Shown: positions 23,246-35,205 of the stretch, piece by piece | How positions within the stretch are numbered: the stretch's first letter is position 1 | How the letters are laid out: each line of letters begins with the position of its first letter | Source of the DNA: Geosiphon pyriformis | Lineage: Eukaryota > Glomeromycota > Glomeromycetes > Archaeosporales > Geosiphonaceae | DNA: 64,000 bases | Direction of reading: 5' to 3' | Assembly: GCA_016748015.1 (NCBI GenBank) | Contig: JAAOMT010000295.1 | Coordinates: forward strand, 1,414,748-1,478,747 | Made by a program: the position numbers and the translations under genes | Notes under the pieces: model-generated | Told to the model about the DNA's origin: nothing | The model's input: the letters and a program-made list of their open reading frames with translations, nothing else | The model's database searches: none

Positions 23246-23927
23246 TGTTATGATTGAAACTTATACTTTTTATTAGTTATTACATGTATTAACCACTAAT
23301 ATTATATAATTAGCCACCCTATTTTTAGATAGTAATTATTGACCTAATCAATAACTTGATCATTAACTTGATCATTAATCTTGTTGTAACCTGATTATTG
23401 ATCACTTTTGATAACTATATAAGCAATAAATCTCTTAGCTGTAGAAAAACATGTTAGAAATTAAAGAAATAAAATAACAACTTTTATCTCAATCATTTTC
23501 TTATTGCTAATTTCTCTTTTCTTACCTTCAAGTATCCAAACATTTTGGAATAAAAAATTACTTGTTGGTTATTCCCTATCTTTTTCCTGAAACATGTAAT
23601 TGTAGTATTTGAAGATTATTGAATAAAATATGACTGAAAAGTACATCTAATACCTGATATTGAATTCTAAAAGTGCCCATATAAGACATAGAATTATACC
23701 AGTGTGTGATTATTTGTTAACAATATGAACTATTTCTCTATCTTTAGATTTCCTGGTTATCTTTTGAAAAGTATAGCAACTAAAATATTTTATAAGACTG
23801 ATCTTATATATTGAATCTATACTTATTTAATTTGCTCTTTAAAATTGATTTTTTTTTGATTTCTTTCATTATCCTACAATTCTGTTTTCTCTTGCTATCT
23901 ATTAACTTATTACTCCAATCCATAATA
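23246..23927 (+). repeat. solo LTR of Gypsy-1, + orientation
   Basis: Starts TGTTATGATTGAAAC and ends CCATAATA, about 682 bp, with no internal element on either side. It has six 12-bp units (23,333-23,403), a TATATAA at 23,416 and an AATAAA just after. Both sides carry ATAT next to the LTR (using the right-hand flank now found after 26,037), a possible 4-bp target duplication. The likely origin is LTR-LTR recombination. Confidence 0.8.
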
Positions 23928-23931
23928 ATAT
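23895..23931 (+). repeat. left copy of the 37-bp LINE-3 target duplication
   Basis: Matches 26,007-26,043 with eight differences, all transitions. The sequence is the end of the Gypsy-1 LTR plus a few flanking bases, as expected if LINE-3 inserted at the LTR edge. Confidence 0.65.
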
Positions 23932-26006
23932 TATTATTATCATTATCATTATCATTATTTATGTCTTTATTCTCAGATATATTACCAAAACAGACTTTTT
24001 TATTTTTTTTCTTAATATTTACCATTTTTTTTTGCAGCAAAGAAACCACAGTATAAACAACTTTAATTTGGATTGCCAATCCAACCACACTTTTTTTCAT
24101 TGTTTCTGTTATAACAAACAAAGTAGACTGTAATTTAGTAACCAACACAACCAGAGTGCTCACAGACTCAACTATAGATTTAATCAACAAAAACAGTTTA
24201 CTAAGATGGGTTTTTAGAGAAGCCAACTTAGTATTAACAGCAGCATCTAAACCAAAAAAAACAACAGATAACAGAGATGTTAAAGCTATAAAAACACCAA
24301 AAGCCAGATTTATATTAGCAATAACAGCAACAAAAGAAACAACAGAGGTGACAGCTTTGACATAAGATTTTGCTTCAACAAAAAATAACTTAAAACTTTA
24401 GGACCACTAGCAGAATTGAAAAAAAATTTGGAAAAAAGAGATGGTGACATTTTGTAGTCCACAGCCAAATAATCCAAATTTTAACATCTGTAGCAATAGT
24501 AATATCTAAGAGTTTTTTATTAGATGTGGCAGTCATATAAGATACTAGTTTTTGATACAGCAATATTCAAAAATTTTGAGGAATTAAAGATAACTACAGC
24601 AAAACATTGATGTTGATATAACTTAAAAAAATAAGGAATAAAACAAGTACAGCTGCCAACTTTAGAGACCAATTTATTAATATCAAAGACAGTACAGCTA
24701 AAAAAAAGATTAACCAACTTAGCTTTGAAAGTGTCTCTTGAAATAATAATCTTTTTTTGGTTGACTAAAAGCAAAATTCTAATATTGTCTTTTTTTATTA
24801 GCACCAATTAGTAAATAAGAGCAGCAACAACAGAAAAAGAGTCTTAAAATTGAATCACAGCATATTGTCACAAGCCAGCAGGCTTTAACTTAATTGAAGT
24901 AACAACACCAAAAACACCAAAAGAGATTTTAATGTTATCAAAAGAAGTACCTAAAAGTACATCATGAAGTGCTACTAACAAAAAAGGAGAAAAAACAAAG
25001 GCTACATCAGAAGACTGTACAATTTTTAGAATGGTCAAAAAAATTTTATCACCAATAACCACTTTGGTAATATTATTAGACTCTCCTAAAATGCAAATTC
25101 CATACAGAACAACTTAACAACATCTTGTGAAACAGACTTAAGCCTAATACAACCAGACAGCAACTGAAATAAAGAAACAAACACAGCCATTTTGATCTTA
25201 AATGTAGCATCAGGTACAAGATTGAAAGCCATTTAACCAGAAAATTTTTGACAACTATTCATATTTTTCCAAGCATCACCATTAGCAACACCAGAAACTG
25301 GAAAAAAAACAGTTGATTTTATTTCCATCTGATCAGCCCAATCTTTAAGATCATCTGAAATGATAGACTGTTTTGCTTCTGGTATTGGCAATGATCTGCC
25401 AGAGAGTACCACATTAGACAATACAGTTAATGGTTAATCTTGGTTTATCTTAGAAAATGTGCTGTTGCTATTGCCATTTATATCAAAAAAAAAGCTGGCT
25501 GCTGCTGTAAAAATTTTATCCAAAATCTTATTTGGAACCACAAAAGAGTTTGGTGTCACCAAAGCAGTTGTAAGTGCCAGCTGCTGTTTTTTGGAATTTT
25601 TGGCTTTTATGGCTATTTGTAAAGCAGTAATAATAGTAGTAGTAAGAGTAGTGAGAGTGGAAAAAACCAACTTGTTGACTAGTCTGTTATTAAAAATCTT
25701 TGGGCTTTTAAAAATAGTAAAAACAACACTAAGACTAACCTGAATATGTCTTTTGGAAAGAATTTTAATTAAAGAAGAACCACTAATCAAAGGTAAAGAA
25801 AATGAACCAAAAGCCACCAAAGGCAGCTTTTTACTAATATTTTTTAAAGAAAATATAGCCAAAATGTTTTGTCTAGCTGCTTCAATAACAGAGAGATTCT
25901 CTTGTGTTGAAACTTTATTAGTTACTATAGGAAAAGTAATGTTTGCAGCTTTTTTATTCTTAACTCTAGTTGTGGTCATAAAAATTAGGAGAAAAAGAGT
26001 TTTTTT
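23932..26006 (-). pseudogene. LINE-3 insertion carrying only an ORF1 (RRM/CCHC) relic
   Basis: On the minus strand: an N-terminal Ser/Thr/Lys-rich part (25,979-25,434), a DDLKDWADQME block (25,421-25,233) and an RRM-like fold. The RRM reads GTSFDNIKISFGVFGVVTSI at 25,062-24,868 and resembles the LINE-1B ORF1 RRM. A second RRM-like part spans 24,807-24,520. A ruined zinc knuckle lies at ~24,470-24,510 with tyrosines in place of ligands, followed by a coiled-coil-like end (24,226-23,940). The 3' end is a GATAAT repeat tail. It is flanked by a 37-bp duplication. No ORF2 is present. Confidence 0.7.
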
Positions 26007-26043
26007 TTATTTATTAGCTTGTTACTCCAACCTGTAACAATAT
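26007..26043 (+). repeat. right copy of the 37-bp LINE-3 target duplication
   Basis: The partner of 23,895-23,931. It is better preserved (GTTACTCCAACCTGTAACA) and passes straight into the Gypsy-1C LTR remnant. Confidence 0.65.
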
Positions 26044-26070
26044 GATATTAGTTGCTAATACATATAATAG

Positions 26071-26790
26071 CTAATAAAAAGTATGGATTTTAATCATAAC
26101 ATCATCTTTTCCAAAAAGATTGAGCTCCAGCAAAATCAAGTTATTCATAAGATAATCTATTTGAAGAGTTTTGTTTAGATTAAAACTAACTAGTTTATTG
26201 AAGTTTTTTATGGATAAGGTATATAATATTTGAGGTGAAATGAGTTTTGTATCTAAGAGACAAAATTTTTGTATAAGAGTTTTGACTCTTTTAGCAATAG
26301 TTAAAACTCTTAAAACATCTAATTATATAATGTCCAAAATTTCTATCTGTATTTTTAAAGTTGTTTTCTTTATAAATTTTATATTTTCTATAATTTTACC
26401 AAAACAATTATAGAGTTCTAATTGCCTTTTATATGACAAGTTTTTGTTTATAGGCAAAATTTCTTGGATTGTTTTTTCAATTATACTAAAAAGTGAGAGT
26501 ATTACTGTTATTATATTTTTTAGCAGATATTTATCTAATTTGTTACCAATTTTTTCTCTTTTGGTAGTAGTTTTCTTTGGTCTAATAACAGTATATGTTT
26601 TATTGTTATCAGTTATAGTAGTCTGTTTTCCAATAGTCAAAGTAATGTTTGAATAGTTTTGATCTAATACTTATGAAGAGTATAAAAGATGTTTTGAATG
26701 TTTTAATTTAGGAAATAATTGTTTATGTTGATTAAAGATATCTCTGTTTTGAGAACAGTGAATTTATTTTATATCTGATTTTTGCTGATC
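26071..26790 (-). pseudogene. Gypsy-1C third reading frame
   Basis: An open stretch at 26,323-26,640 (105 codons) with TYTVIRPKKTTTKREKIGNK and YKRQLELYNCFGKIIENIKF. One TAA then interrupts it, and the same frame goes on to the LTR. It matches copy B almost residue by residue. Confidence 0.6.
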
Positions 26791-26799
26791 ATTTGGGTT

Positions 26800-27740
26800 A
26801 ATATTATCACACCAGATAACTAATTAGGTTGTTTGTAATATTTTTTAAGTCATGTACCATAAACAGAGCAATTATTAAAGATTGTTCTATATTAATCTTG
26901 TAAGATATAAAAACCATTGTTTAAAACTTTGTTGACTATAAAAAGTATTTTTTACTGGCTAAAAAACTATCACCATAGACATTGTCTCTGTTTAAACAAT
27001 ATTCCAAAACTAAGTTACCAACACTTAAGAAAAGTGTTTTATAGGTTTTTTTTTCTTAAGCTTTTCTTGAAACTGTTTTATCTTTTCAAAAACAATTATT
27101 CATGTTTTTATCAAAAAGTCAAGAATAGTATTAAGTCTTCTTTGCAAAATGTTTTTGTAATTCTCTATTGTGATTTCTTCAAAGAGTATTGTTTTAATGT
27201 TAGTTTTTATTGGTAGAGTTGTCATTCATCTATAGAGCAGATAAAAAAATTCATAATTTATTATGTTATAATTTACAGTTCTATAAGCAAACAAAATTGA
27301 AGGCAGTACTTTGTCTTATAAGTTTGTTTCTTAACTGGTTTTGGCTAAAGTTTCATATAGTATTCTGTTAAAATGTTTTATTAGGCTATTTATTTGAGAG
27401 TAATAAGAAAAAGAGAGTTTATAATATATTCTCATTTTTTTATAAAGTTTTTTAACTAATGTATTAAGAAAAGCTCTTCTTCTATTAGATAAAAGTTTTT
27501 TGGAGCAGTCATGATTACAGATAATATCTTTATAAATAAAATTGGTTATAAAGATTGTTGTTTAGTCTGGGGTGGCTTTTGCTTCTACCTATTTTGTAGA
27601 ATAGTTAGTAACTGTAATAATATATTTGTTGTTACTAAAAGTTATTATTAAAGATCTAACAACATCTATATTCCCAAGATAGGTTAATAATAGTAAGCTA
27701 AAATTTACTGAATTGTTTTTGTTTTTTCAAAATATCTAGC
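26800..27740 (-). pseudogene. Gypsy-1C integrase relic
   Basis: Colinear with 20,880-21,920 but more decayed, with no long open frame. The catalytic Glu is Lys (NSLIKHFN near 27,370), as in copies A and B. Confidence 0.75.
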
Positions 27741-27752
27741 TAATAGATCAGT
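27738..27752 (+). repeat. LINE-2 target site duplication, left
   Basis: AGCTAATAGATCAGT, against AGTTAATAAATCAGT at 33,144-33,158. Confidence 0.85.
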
Positions 27753-28179
27753 TTTTTTTGTTAATATGTAGCTATGCTGGTCTTTTATTAGTTTAGCCAC
27801 ACTCAAAAAGCATGGTTTTTTCATAAAGCCAATTCATCCAATAATCTAAAATACAAGATGTGGCTAACCACTAAGTGGTTATGCTTAGCTATACACTAGT
27901 ATAACCAAAAAACTTAAGGGGTATTACACTATTACATAAAATAATTTTACTACCAAAAACATTATTAAGTCTCTTATTACAACATGTGAACTCATCATCT
28001 ATTTTAACTTTGGATTTGTCATTATCATTATCACTACTTTTTGGTGTTTTGTGTATATTAAATATACATAATAGGTTTTTTTTAACTCTGTTATCAATAC
28101 CCACCAATTTTTCTTACTTAGTTTGTAATTTGCAATATTTCTTTCATAATTTATTTTTCACTTAAATTATTGCCCATTT

Positions 28180-29350
28180 ACATACTTTAATTAATATATT
28201 ATTGTTAGTCTTTTAATTGATGTTAGCAAAAGCATTGTTTTTTCTAAATTGCTCATTGATTAATTCTTTGCATAGCAGATTTATGTTGGATGTTAATATG
28301 ATGTACTTATTAGACAGAACAATCCTCTTATTAGGATTTAAGATTTTATGTTTTCTTTCTACAGTCTTTAATAAGCACTGCATTTACTCATTTTTTATAT
28401 TATCTATTAGTGTCTTGCTTTTTTGAGTATTCAAAGAACATTTTCAAAAGTGTTAGTTGGTTTCTACTTCCATGTAACATATTTTGCAAAAATTGTTTAG
28501 ATACATAAAAAGATGTCTATTGTATAGTATTTCCACTGTTGACAGCATGTTGTAAAATAATTTTATGATAAATGTATGTATTGCTAAGAAATCAGCTAAG
28601 ATAAAATCTGATAATATTTTACCATCCCAGTTCTACATCTTAATTGTGTACTTTCAGTCTATTCTCTAGTCCAAAGAATCCAATATCTCTTGGACTTTGT
28701 TATTACCTATCTAATCTAAAGCTGCTTAAAACCCAGTCTGTTGGTTCAGAAAATGTTTGATATTTAGATTCAATTTAACTCCTCTGCAAAAGAAAATATA
28801 GCTAATATTTTTAATATTGTAGACCCATTTTACCATGTTAAAAGCAGTAGCTTTTTTGGCTAGTTTGTTAGCCATCTTATTTTTGGATATTCCAGTGTGT
28901 GTAGCCACTTTGTTTATGTTAAAATCAATTTTTTTTTTACTTATTACTATTTTGATTGCATTTTATATGTACCAGTTAGGAGTTTTAAGCTAATTTCTAA
29001 TAGATAAAGAAAAGTCTTTGAACAACCATTTTTGAGCTGTTGATATTATTGCTTGATTATTTGTGTTCAATATTACTTTACATTTGTAAAGTACAGCTTC
29101 CAAAATTAAAAATACAGTTTTTGCCTCAGTTTTTGTTAATGATAATATTTCATTAACTGCTATATCAAAGTTGGTCTTTATTCTATGTATTACAAAAGCA
29201 GCCATCCTTTTAATATCCTTAAAACCAGCTTTTATTAGTAAGCCATCTGTTGATATTTTTATTCCTTTCTAAGCCTTAACTTATTTTGTATACTCTTCTA
29301 TTGTAATAATAGAATGTCAGAAATTTGGATCTAAATAGTGTCCCTTTGAA
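28180..29350 (-). pseudogene. LINE-2 RNase H and C-terminal zinc-finger relic
   Basis: RNase H (28,726-29,205) shows TKTEAKTVFLIL with its Glu, LNTNNQAI where an Asp is expected, and ATHTGISKNKMANKLAK where the usual form is GNE-AD, so the last Asp is Asn. Beyond it, at ~28,470-28,530, comes a CX2C...HX3C finger (CKIC...HF-KC). The same RNase H plus finger order occurs in LINE-1. Confidence 0.8.
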
Positions 29351-29489
29351 TTGTTTCCAGATTATCTGGTATTAGATTAGTTATTTTGTATATTTCTAAT
29401 GTTTCATATTAAACTACATCAATTTTTTTGTATTTATTCATAATGAGTGTAGTCTTTAATATCTTAAACCATTTGGGTATTTTACTACT

Positions 29490-31330
29490 ATTACTTTATT
29501 TGTACTTCTTTGTAAAGTTCATCCATGTCATTAGTAATTCATTCTTGTTTTGTACTTGATGCAAATACAAAATGTTCTCCTTCCTCAGTAAGTCTTTAAC
29601 TTTAGTGTTAGTTGTATATAAAGTTATAACAGTCTCAATTAAATGTGTATATGGTCTTGAAAATTTAAGTACCCCATATGTATTACCAGAGCTTTTGAAT
29701 AAGATGCCTTTTTCTTTCATTATCTGTATAATATTTGCTATAAAATTAACTCCTGGCTTAAATTATTTATTAGTAGAATATTCAAGTATACTATAAGCTA
29801 ACCATCTTTGTGCTTGCAAGTTGGCTAATCTGATTTTTGTAGCCATTCCAGTAATATCAATACTGTTCAATCTAACCAACAAATCTGTGACCTTGCTTTT
29901 TGCTTGTATATCATTAATTTTAAACAAGTTGTACAAAGATAAGTAATACATATTACTAACTAGGAAATCTACTGAAAGATTTATCTTTTTCTTTACAGTG
30001 ATTAAAATCTTTGAAGTTTATCTTCTGGCCCAACTATTTGGAATATAGATCAATTGAAATCTAAATTCTATTGCTAAACTGAATACACTATTGAAAATGT
30101 AAATTGCCTGTTTTTTAGTAATGTATTTCTTCCTAATAATCCTATATACTGCTTTAATATCAGATCTTATTATTTTTAGCACAGTTTTATTTTTTCTATT
30201 TGTTTTAATCTATATTCCCAAATATCAGGTGTATGTAAACAAATCTAGCAATTTCAAGGTTTGTTTGTTTGGACCAAATTTTAGTGGCTCAACCAACACT
30301 AATTTCTTTTTGGAAAGTCTGATCATTATTGTTTTAGTCTTATATAAGTTGATCTTTATATCTACTATTCTAAAAAAAAAGCTGGCTGTGCCCAAAATAC
30401 TCTGCATTCCCTGTTTTGAGTTAGCTATCCACACTGTGTTATTAATAAAGATAAGATGGTTTACTGATACCAACAGTGATTGTGTGTCTGTTTGATTGTT
30501 TCACTTTTTCTATTCAGTTGTTAATTTGTATCTTTGACTATAATTGGCTTGTTTTACTTCACACAGTAAAAAGTTATAAAAAATTCTCTACATGATGGGT
30601 AAGCTTGTTTTCTCCTGATCTAGTTCATTTTGCATTTGATATTTATAACTTAATCCAAATTCAGTTATGATTCTATTGCTTCTATTGTTGTGTATCAAGT
30701 TAAATAATTCAGTAAACCTATTGTTTATCTTGATTCTTTTTAGTACAGCTTTTATGGGTTTTTATTCTACTAAGTCATATGCTTTTTTTATGTCCTAAAA
30801 TGTAAACCAAGTCTCATTACCAAATTCTCTTGCATGCTCAACAACAGCATTAATTACATAAATTGGCACTGCTGTAGATGTATTCTTTAAAATTGAGGTG
30901 TTGTAACTTTTTAGAACATTATTGAGCTTGCATGCTTTTGATATTCTTACAGTTAGAATCTTTGTTAAGATCTTTCTAATACTTTCAATGAGTGTGATTG
31001 GTCTGGTCATGTCAATATTGCCACCTCATTCTTTTGGCTTTGAAATCAGTATAACTTGTGCTATTTTTTACTTTTTAGGCATGTTTGCTGTTTCTATGCA
31101 AGCATTAAGCAACAATTTTAGTTTAGACTTAGTATTAAGCCCAGTCTTCAGCTTGAATATCTGATAAGCCAAAGGCTTTGTTATAAAGTGTGTGGCTTAA
31201 TATGTATTCAAATTCTTTATTTGTTATTTCAGCTATTACACTATTAAAGGCATGATCTGAGATGCTCTCAATTGGTTTAAACCTGTGTTCTCAACTTTTC
31301 TATAGTTTAGGTTCAAGAAATTTTGTTCTA
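29490..31330 (-). pseudogene. LINE-2 reverse transcriptase relic
   Basis: The start of the RT has RPITLIESIRKILTKIL (30,795-31,010), the typical LINE motif before the palm. Motif C reads FINNTVWIA at ~30,430-30,450, so both catalytic Asp residues are Asn. Connection segments are open at 29,763-29,951 and 29,496-29,720. Not functional. Confidence 0.85.
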
Positions 31331-31499
31331 ATCCAATCTTGAGCTTTTTTGTTTACTAATTTTTTGATTTTATTAAGACTATTATGAAATTTGCCTTCTT
31401 TTATAATATAGTTTAGTACTATTCTTTGTTTTTTTCTGTTTAGAATGCTTTTGATCATTGTTTCTTTGTTTAGTTCAAAGTTTTGTTGTCTTTTGATGA

Positions 31500-32900
31500 T
31501 ATTGTTTACTATTTGTCTCTGTTATTGTAGTTTAATCCTAGTGTGTAGTGTTGATCTGTATTTTTTTTTAATGCTAAGTAATTCTGTAATAAGCTTATTT
31601 TTTAAGAGAGTTAATAGATATGTATTAACTATTTCAGATTTCAACTGTTTCCATTTAGCCAATAGCTACATAACATTGTTATTATACATATCTGCATTGT
31701 TTACTCTTATTTGTTTGATTATATCAGCAACAATCTTAACAAGTTTGTAATTTACACATTCTTTTTTTGTGTATGCAAATTAGGCTTCTACTTTCTTTTT
31801 TGGTAAACAATCAGCAGCTTGTAATACAGTCTCCTTGATTGTAAGCCATATTTGGTTTAGATTATCATTGCTGTTATCTACTGATTTTCTTTGTATTTCA
31901 TTTATTAATTGATTAGTTTCTCTTGTATAGACTTTTTATTGCATTCTAAATGCTTTCTTAACATCAATCATAGTTGTGCTACCCTTTCTCTTAGATCTAA
32001 ATTTTTTAGTGTCTGCCAATATTTTGCCAAATTAGATAATTGTTACTACTGCTTTGTGGTCAATGTTAAATAATTCATTAACATTAATTACTCTAATGTT
32101 TGTGACTAGTGAGACTGTAATAATGTTAGTGAACACATAGTTCAATTTTTTTTGTACTCTATTTGATGCTTATGTATTATTTAGATTATTTCTTGCATAT
32201 ACTCCATGTGTATTTACCAGATTTATTTATTGCAGCATTGTTGCAGTAAGACCTTTTTTTTATTTGTTTGTGGCAAATGTTTCTTCAAGTAATTTGGATG
32301 TCAGATCTTTATTTAAATCACTTGCCACTATAATAATTTTTTTGTTTTGCACAATGTTTACAAAAAGCTTTTTGATCTTTTTTGCTACTGTCTTTTCAGT
32401 AGTTGATTTTGAAGCAGGTATATATAACTTAACTATGTGTATACTTATTTTTTCCCTAAATTTCAATACCAAATATAATAGTTTTCTATAATAATCTCTA
32501 ATTGCTTCTATATAGTGAGTTTAACATTTTTTAATCAGTATATTCACCCCAGTTCCTATTTGTTTTTTAATGCTTGACTTCCAAAAAGTGTGATATTTTT
32601 TAGAGCCAAAAAACACATCTTTTTCTTTGAGTAAAGTCAGTTTAATTTTTGTAATGACTATAAAGTCAAACTGTTTTTCTTTAATTTATTGTAGTATTTT
32701 TTTAGCTTTGCCAGAATTGTTAAGTCCTTTAATATTAATAGTTCTAATTTTCCAAGTATTATTATTAGAAATGTTCTGTTCTAACTTAAGGTTGAATGTA
32801 TTATATATCATCTGTTTTCATAGATTTAGGTTTTTCAGTCATAATACCATTTTAATTATTCTGTTTCTCCACTTGTTTTAGCAGTATCATAATAAGTTTC
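31500..32900 (-). pseudogene. LINE-2 endonuclease (EEP) relic and pre-RT linker
   Basis: An open piece at 32,260-32,472 has HIVKLYIPASKSTTEKTV and VASDLNKDLTSK, the GDFN-like part of an APE-type endonuclease. Weak similarity continues on both sides. The domain would nick the target for primed reverse transcription. Confidence 0.65.
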
Positions 32901-33143
32901 AGGGTTTTTTTAATTTTATTGATTTTTTTCTCTGGATTTTATGCCTTTTTTTTCTTCTTTGAGTTATGTCTGAAGATCATATTCTGGTTTGCTTTTTTAT
33001 TATTTCTTTTTTTTTTTTCTTTAGTATATAACTTGATAGTTAATTCACTATTTTGTCTTTTTTTTTTATACTATTACTCCAAGTTTGGCAGCCATAGTAT
33101 TCAGTAGTTTGGTCATTTTATTAATTTGTTGTCTTAATTCATT

Positions 33144-33158
33144 AGTTAATAAATCAGT
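33144..33158 (+). repeat. LINE-2 target site duplication, right
   Basis: AGTTAATAAATCAGT; the uninterrupted site in Gypsy-1B (21,909 onward) and Gypsy-1D (52,378 onward) contains this stretch once. Confidence 0.85.
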
Positions 33159-33593
33159 ATACATGTTATATATTACAATTTTTTTTCTTTAAATCTGATA
33201 ATTCTTTGGAAACAGTCAAGATTTTTTTTGTTTCTTTTATATAATTGGTTCTGGTAGATCAAATAAAAATGTAATTGTTTATGTAAATGTTCTTTTTATT
33301 GTCAAGTGTAGTTTAGTAAATATTGTTCTTTACCCAAAAGTTTTATTAGTAAAAAATAGTTGTTCAAATCTATTATTATGTGTTGTTAAGAGAAAGTTAC
33401 TAATAATTAAGTTGGTTTGGTTTGTGAAAGTTGTACTATTACTAGTGATAAGTCTGAAAAAAGCATTGGTATTTTAATAATTTGCTCTTTTACAATGTTG
33501 AATATTATAGTCAAATTTATCCAGATGGAGTATTTAGCAAGTTATCTTTTTGTGTTTCAGCTTTTTTTTGTTGTATAACCAAATCAAGACTTG
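33144..33593 (-). mobile_element. Gypsy-1C continued: integrase start and RNase H end
   Basis: Colinear with 21,910-22,355 and 52,378-52,820. It was contiguous with 27,737 before LINE-2 entered. It ends at CAAGACTTG, where a LINE-2 3' scrap follows. Confidence 0.85.
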
Positions 33594-33717
33594 TTATTTT
33601 TTTTTTGTTAACATGTAACCATACTGGTCATTATTAGTTATGTTTACAAAATTATGGCACTTTTATAAAGTTAGCTTACTTAATAATACAAAAATCACAA
33701 GATATGACTAATCAGTT
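33594..33717 (-). mobile_element. LINE-2 3' end, short truncated insertion
   Basis: A T run and GTTAACATGTAACCATACTG, the same 3' end as at 22,899 and 27,753, for only ~120 bp. Confidence 0.75.
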
Positions 33718-33769
33718 AAAATACCACTATTTAGTAAAGTCATTCTTGAATCAAAACCAATTACTGTAA

Positions 33770-34125
33770 TATATACAGATGCCAAGATTGATGGTCAGTT
33801 CATTAAACTAATCCTAAACAGTAGATCAGCTGGCAGTATTATTACACAACAACTCATGAATTAATTAAGTCATCAAGTTGATTATGCTGCCAGCACCAAA
33901 ATTATTACCACTAATGAAGTGACAAAAATGCCTATTGGTGAAATTGACAACTTCTCATTTGAAGTTAATAGCATCATCATGTTCATAAAGGTTCTTGTTA
34001 TTGAAGCCACATAGTACTAAGCTTTAGTTGATAATAACTAGCTGTCCAAGACCAACATTATACTTGACTAGACCATCCAAGAATTACAACTCAGTCAAAA
34101 TAGTCAACACATTTAAGTACTAGCT
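33770..34125 (+). pseudogene. Gypsy-2 aspartic protease relic
   Basis: Reads GQFIKLILNSRSAGSIIT, a retropepsin active-site region (D-S-x-S/T-A-G form) with the Asp changed to Asn. The later block EIDNFSFEVNSIIMFIKVLV and a TNIILD end fit the retropepsin flap and C-terminus. In-frame TAA and TAG codons interrupt it. Confidence 0.75.
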
Positions 34126-35205
34126 ATCTGTGGTCACTTTAGACCAACTACTACACAACTACTTATAGAATTTGAAAAAAAAAGAAAAACCTACCTGAAA
34201 AGCCTATTAAGTTTCATGGGTTGACAATGACAACAACAAATTATTACTAATACTCTCTTAGGACAACAAAAAAAGAAAAAAGAAAAGAACATATTTAAAG
34301 AAACCACAGCCACCAAAAAACTGAATAATGATTAGAAAAAATCTTATTTGACTGACATCAGACCAAAACCATCATATATTCTATTTAAGTGCAAGAACTG
34401 CAAGAAAAAACTGTCCTCTATGGGAGTCTGGGTTGCATTGGACAAAGATTACTGGATACATACACACTATTATTGTAAGCTGTGCTATTATAAATGCTAT
34501 GGCTACCCAAAAAGACAAGGAAAGTGAGACAATAAACTATGTTTTACTTGTGGAAAAACTTTACTTGACAAAAAAATGTAGAATAACATTTCTGGTTGAG
34601 AAGAAACATATGATACATCATGTCAATACATGATTCTCATAAACAACTGGGTGAGTTGTAGAATATTTTTTAACACTACATAGAACCAAGCTTTGTCATG
34701 CTTAAACAGTTACTCATATGACAAAGATGAGATCTGAAGAATGGCAAAAGCCAAAGTTGAAGACATTTTGCCCAATAATATTCTGAAAATAAAAAACAAC
34801 TTATCAGAACCAGTTGAAGTTGTTTTTATTCCCAATTCTGATGCATTTTTTGATATTAAAACAGGCTCAAAAGAATTCCATAAACATTACCAAAATCTAG
34901 TACTTACCAGAAAAAAACAAGAACAGTATTTGAAACAGCTAAACACAAGACTATATAAACATTGCCTAATTTCCAGTGACTTTGAATATTGTGATAATTG
35001 TAATCTTATTTACAATCTACCACCACAAATAATTTATTCAATTTTTGAAAAGGAAGAGCTAATCAGTGAGTGTATAGTGGAATTGAAATTGAAGTTCAAT
35101 TTTGATTCAAACTTTAACAATAACAATAATAGTAATAGTTCCAGCTCTATTCAATATGGCAATAACAACAACAAAGATTCAAACTCCAATTCAAACTCAA
35201 AATAA
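34126..35205 (+). pseudogene. Gypsy-2 linker with Cys pairs
   Basis: Contains several CX2C pairs (CKNC ~34,392, CKLC ~34,480, CFTCG ~34,540, CDNC ~34,990) that could form zinc ribbons. An open segment at 34,741-35,205 ends in an Asn/Ser-rich low-complexity tail. The function within the polyprotein is unknown; nucleic-acid binding is plausible. Confidence 0.6.

Larger units (their letters stand above)
26041..27752 (-). mobile_element. Gypsy-1 copy C, 3' part, minus strand
   Basis: Begins with the innermost 60 bp of the 3' LTR (26,041-26,101), then the third reading frame and most of integrase, and stops at the LINE-2 insertion. It resumes at 33,144. About 115 bp of integrase are deleted near 27,670 relative to copy B. 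Confidence 0.85.
27753..33143 (-). mobile_element. LINE-2, nearly complete non-LTR retrotransposon inserted in Gypsy-1C
   Basis: About 5.4 kb, minus strand. The 3' end is a T run (A tail on the coding strand) at 27,753. Domains run endonuclease, RT, RNase H, zinc finger. The 5' end near 33,143 begins in an ORF1-like coiled-coil end (ELRQQINKMTKLLNTM). The 15-bp target duplications at 27,738-27,752 and 33,144-33,158 (two transitions apart) restore an uninterrupted Gypsy-1 integrase region when joined, as in copies B and D. All domains carry stops. Confidence 0.9.

Noticed and set aside
23804-24226. 140-codon ORF as a single intact gene
   Set aside because: Its last ~40 codons are antisense LTR1 sequence; the rest is the end of a decayed LINE-3 ORF1, so the fusion arose by insertion.
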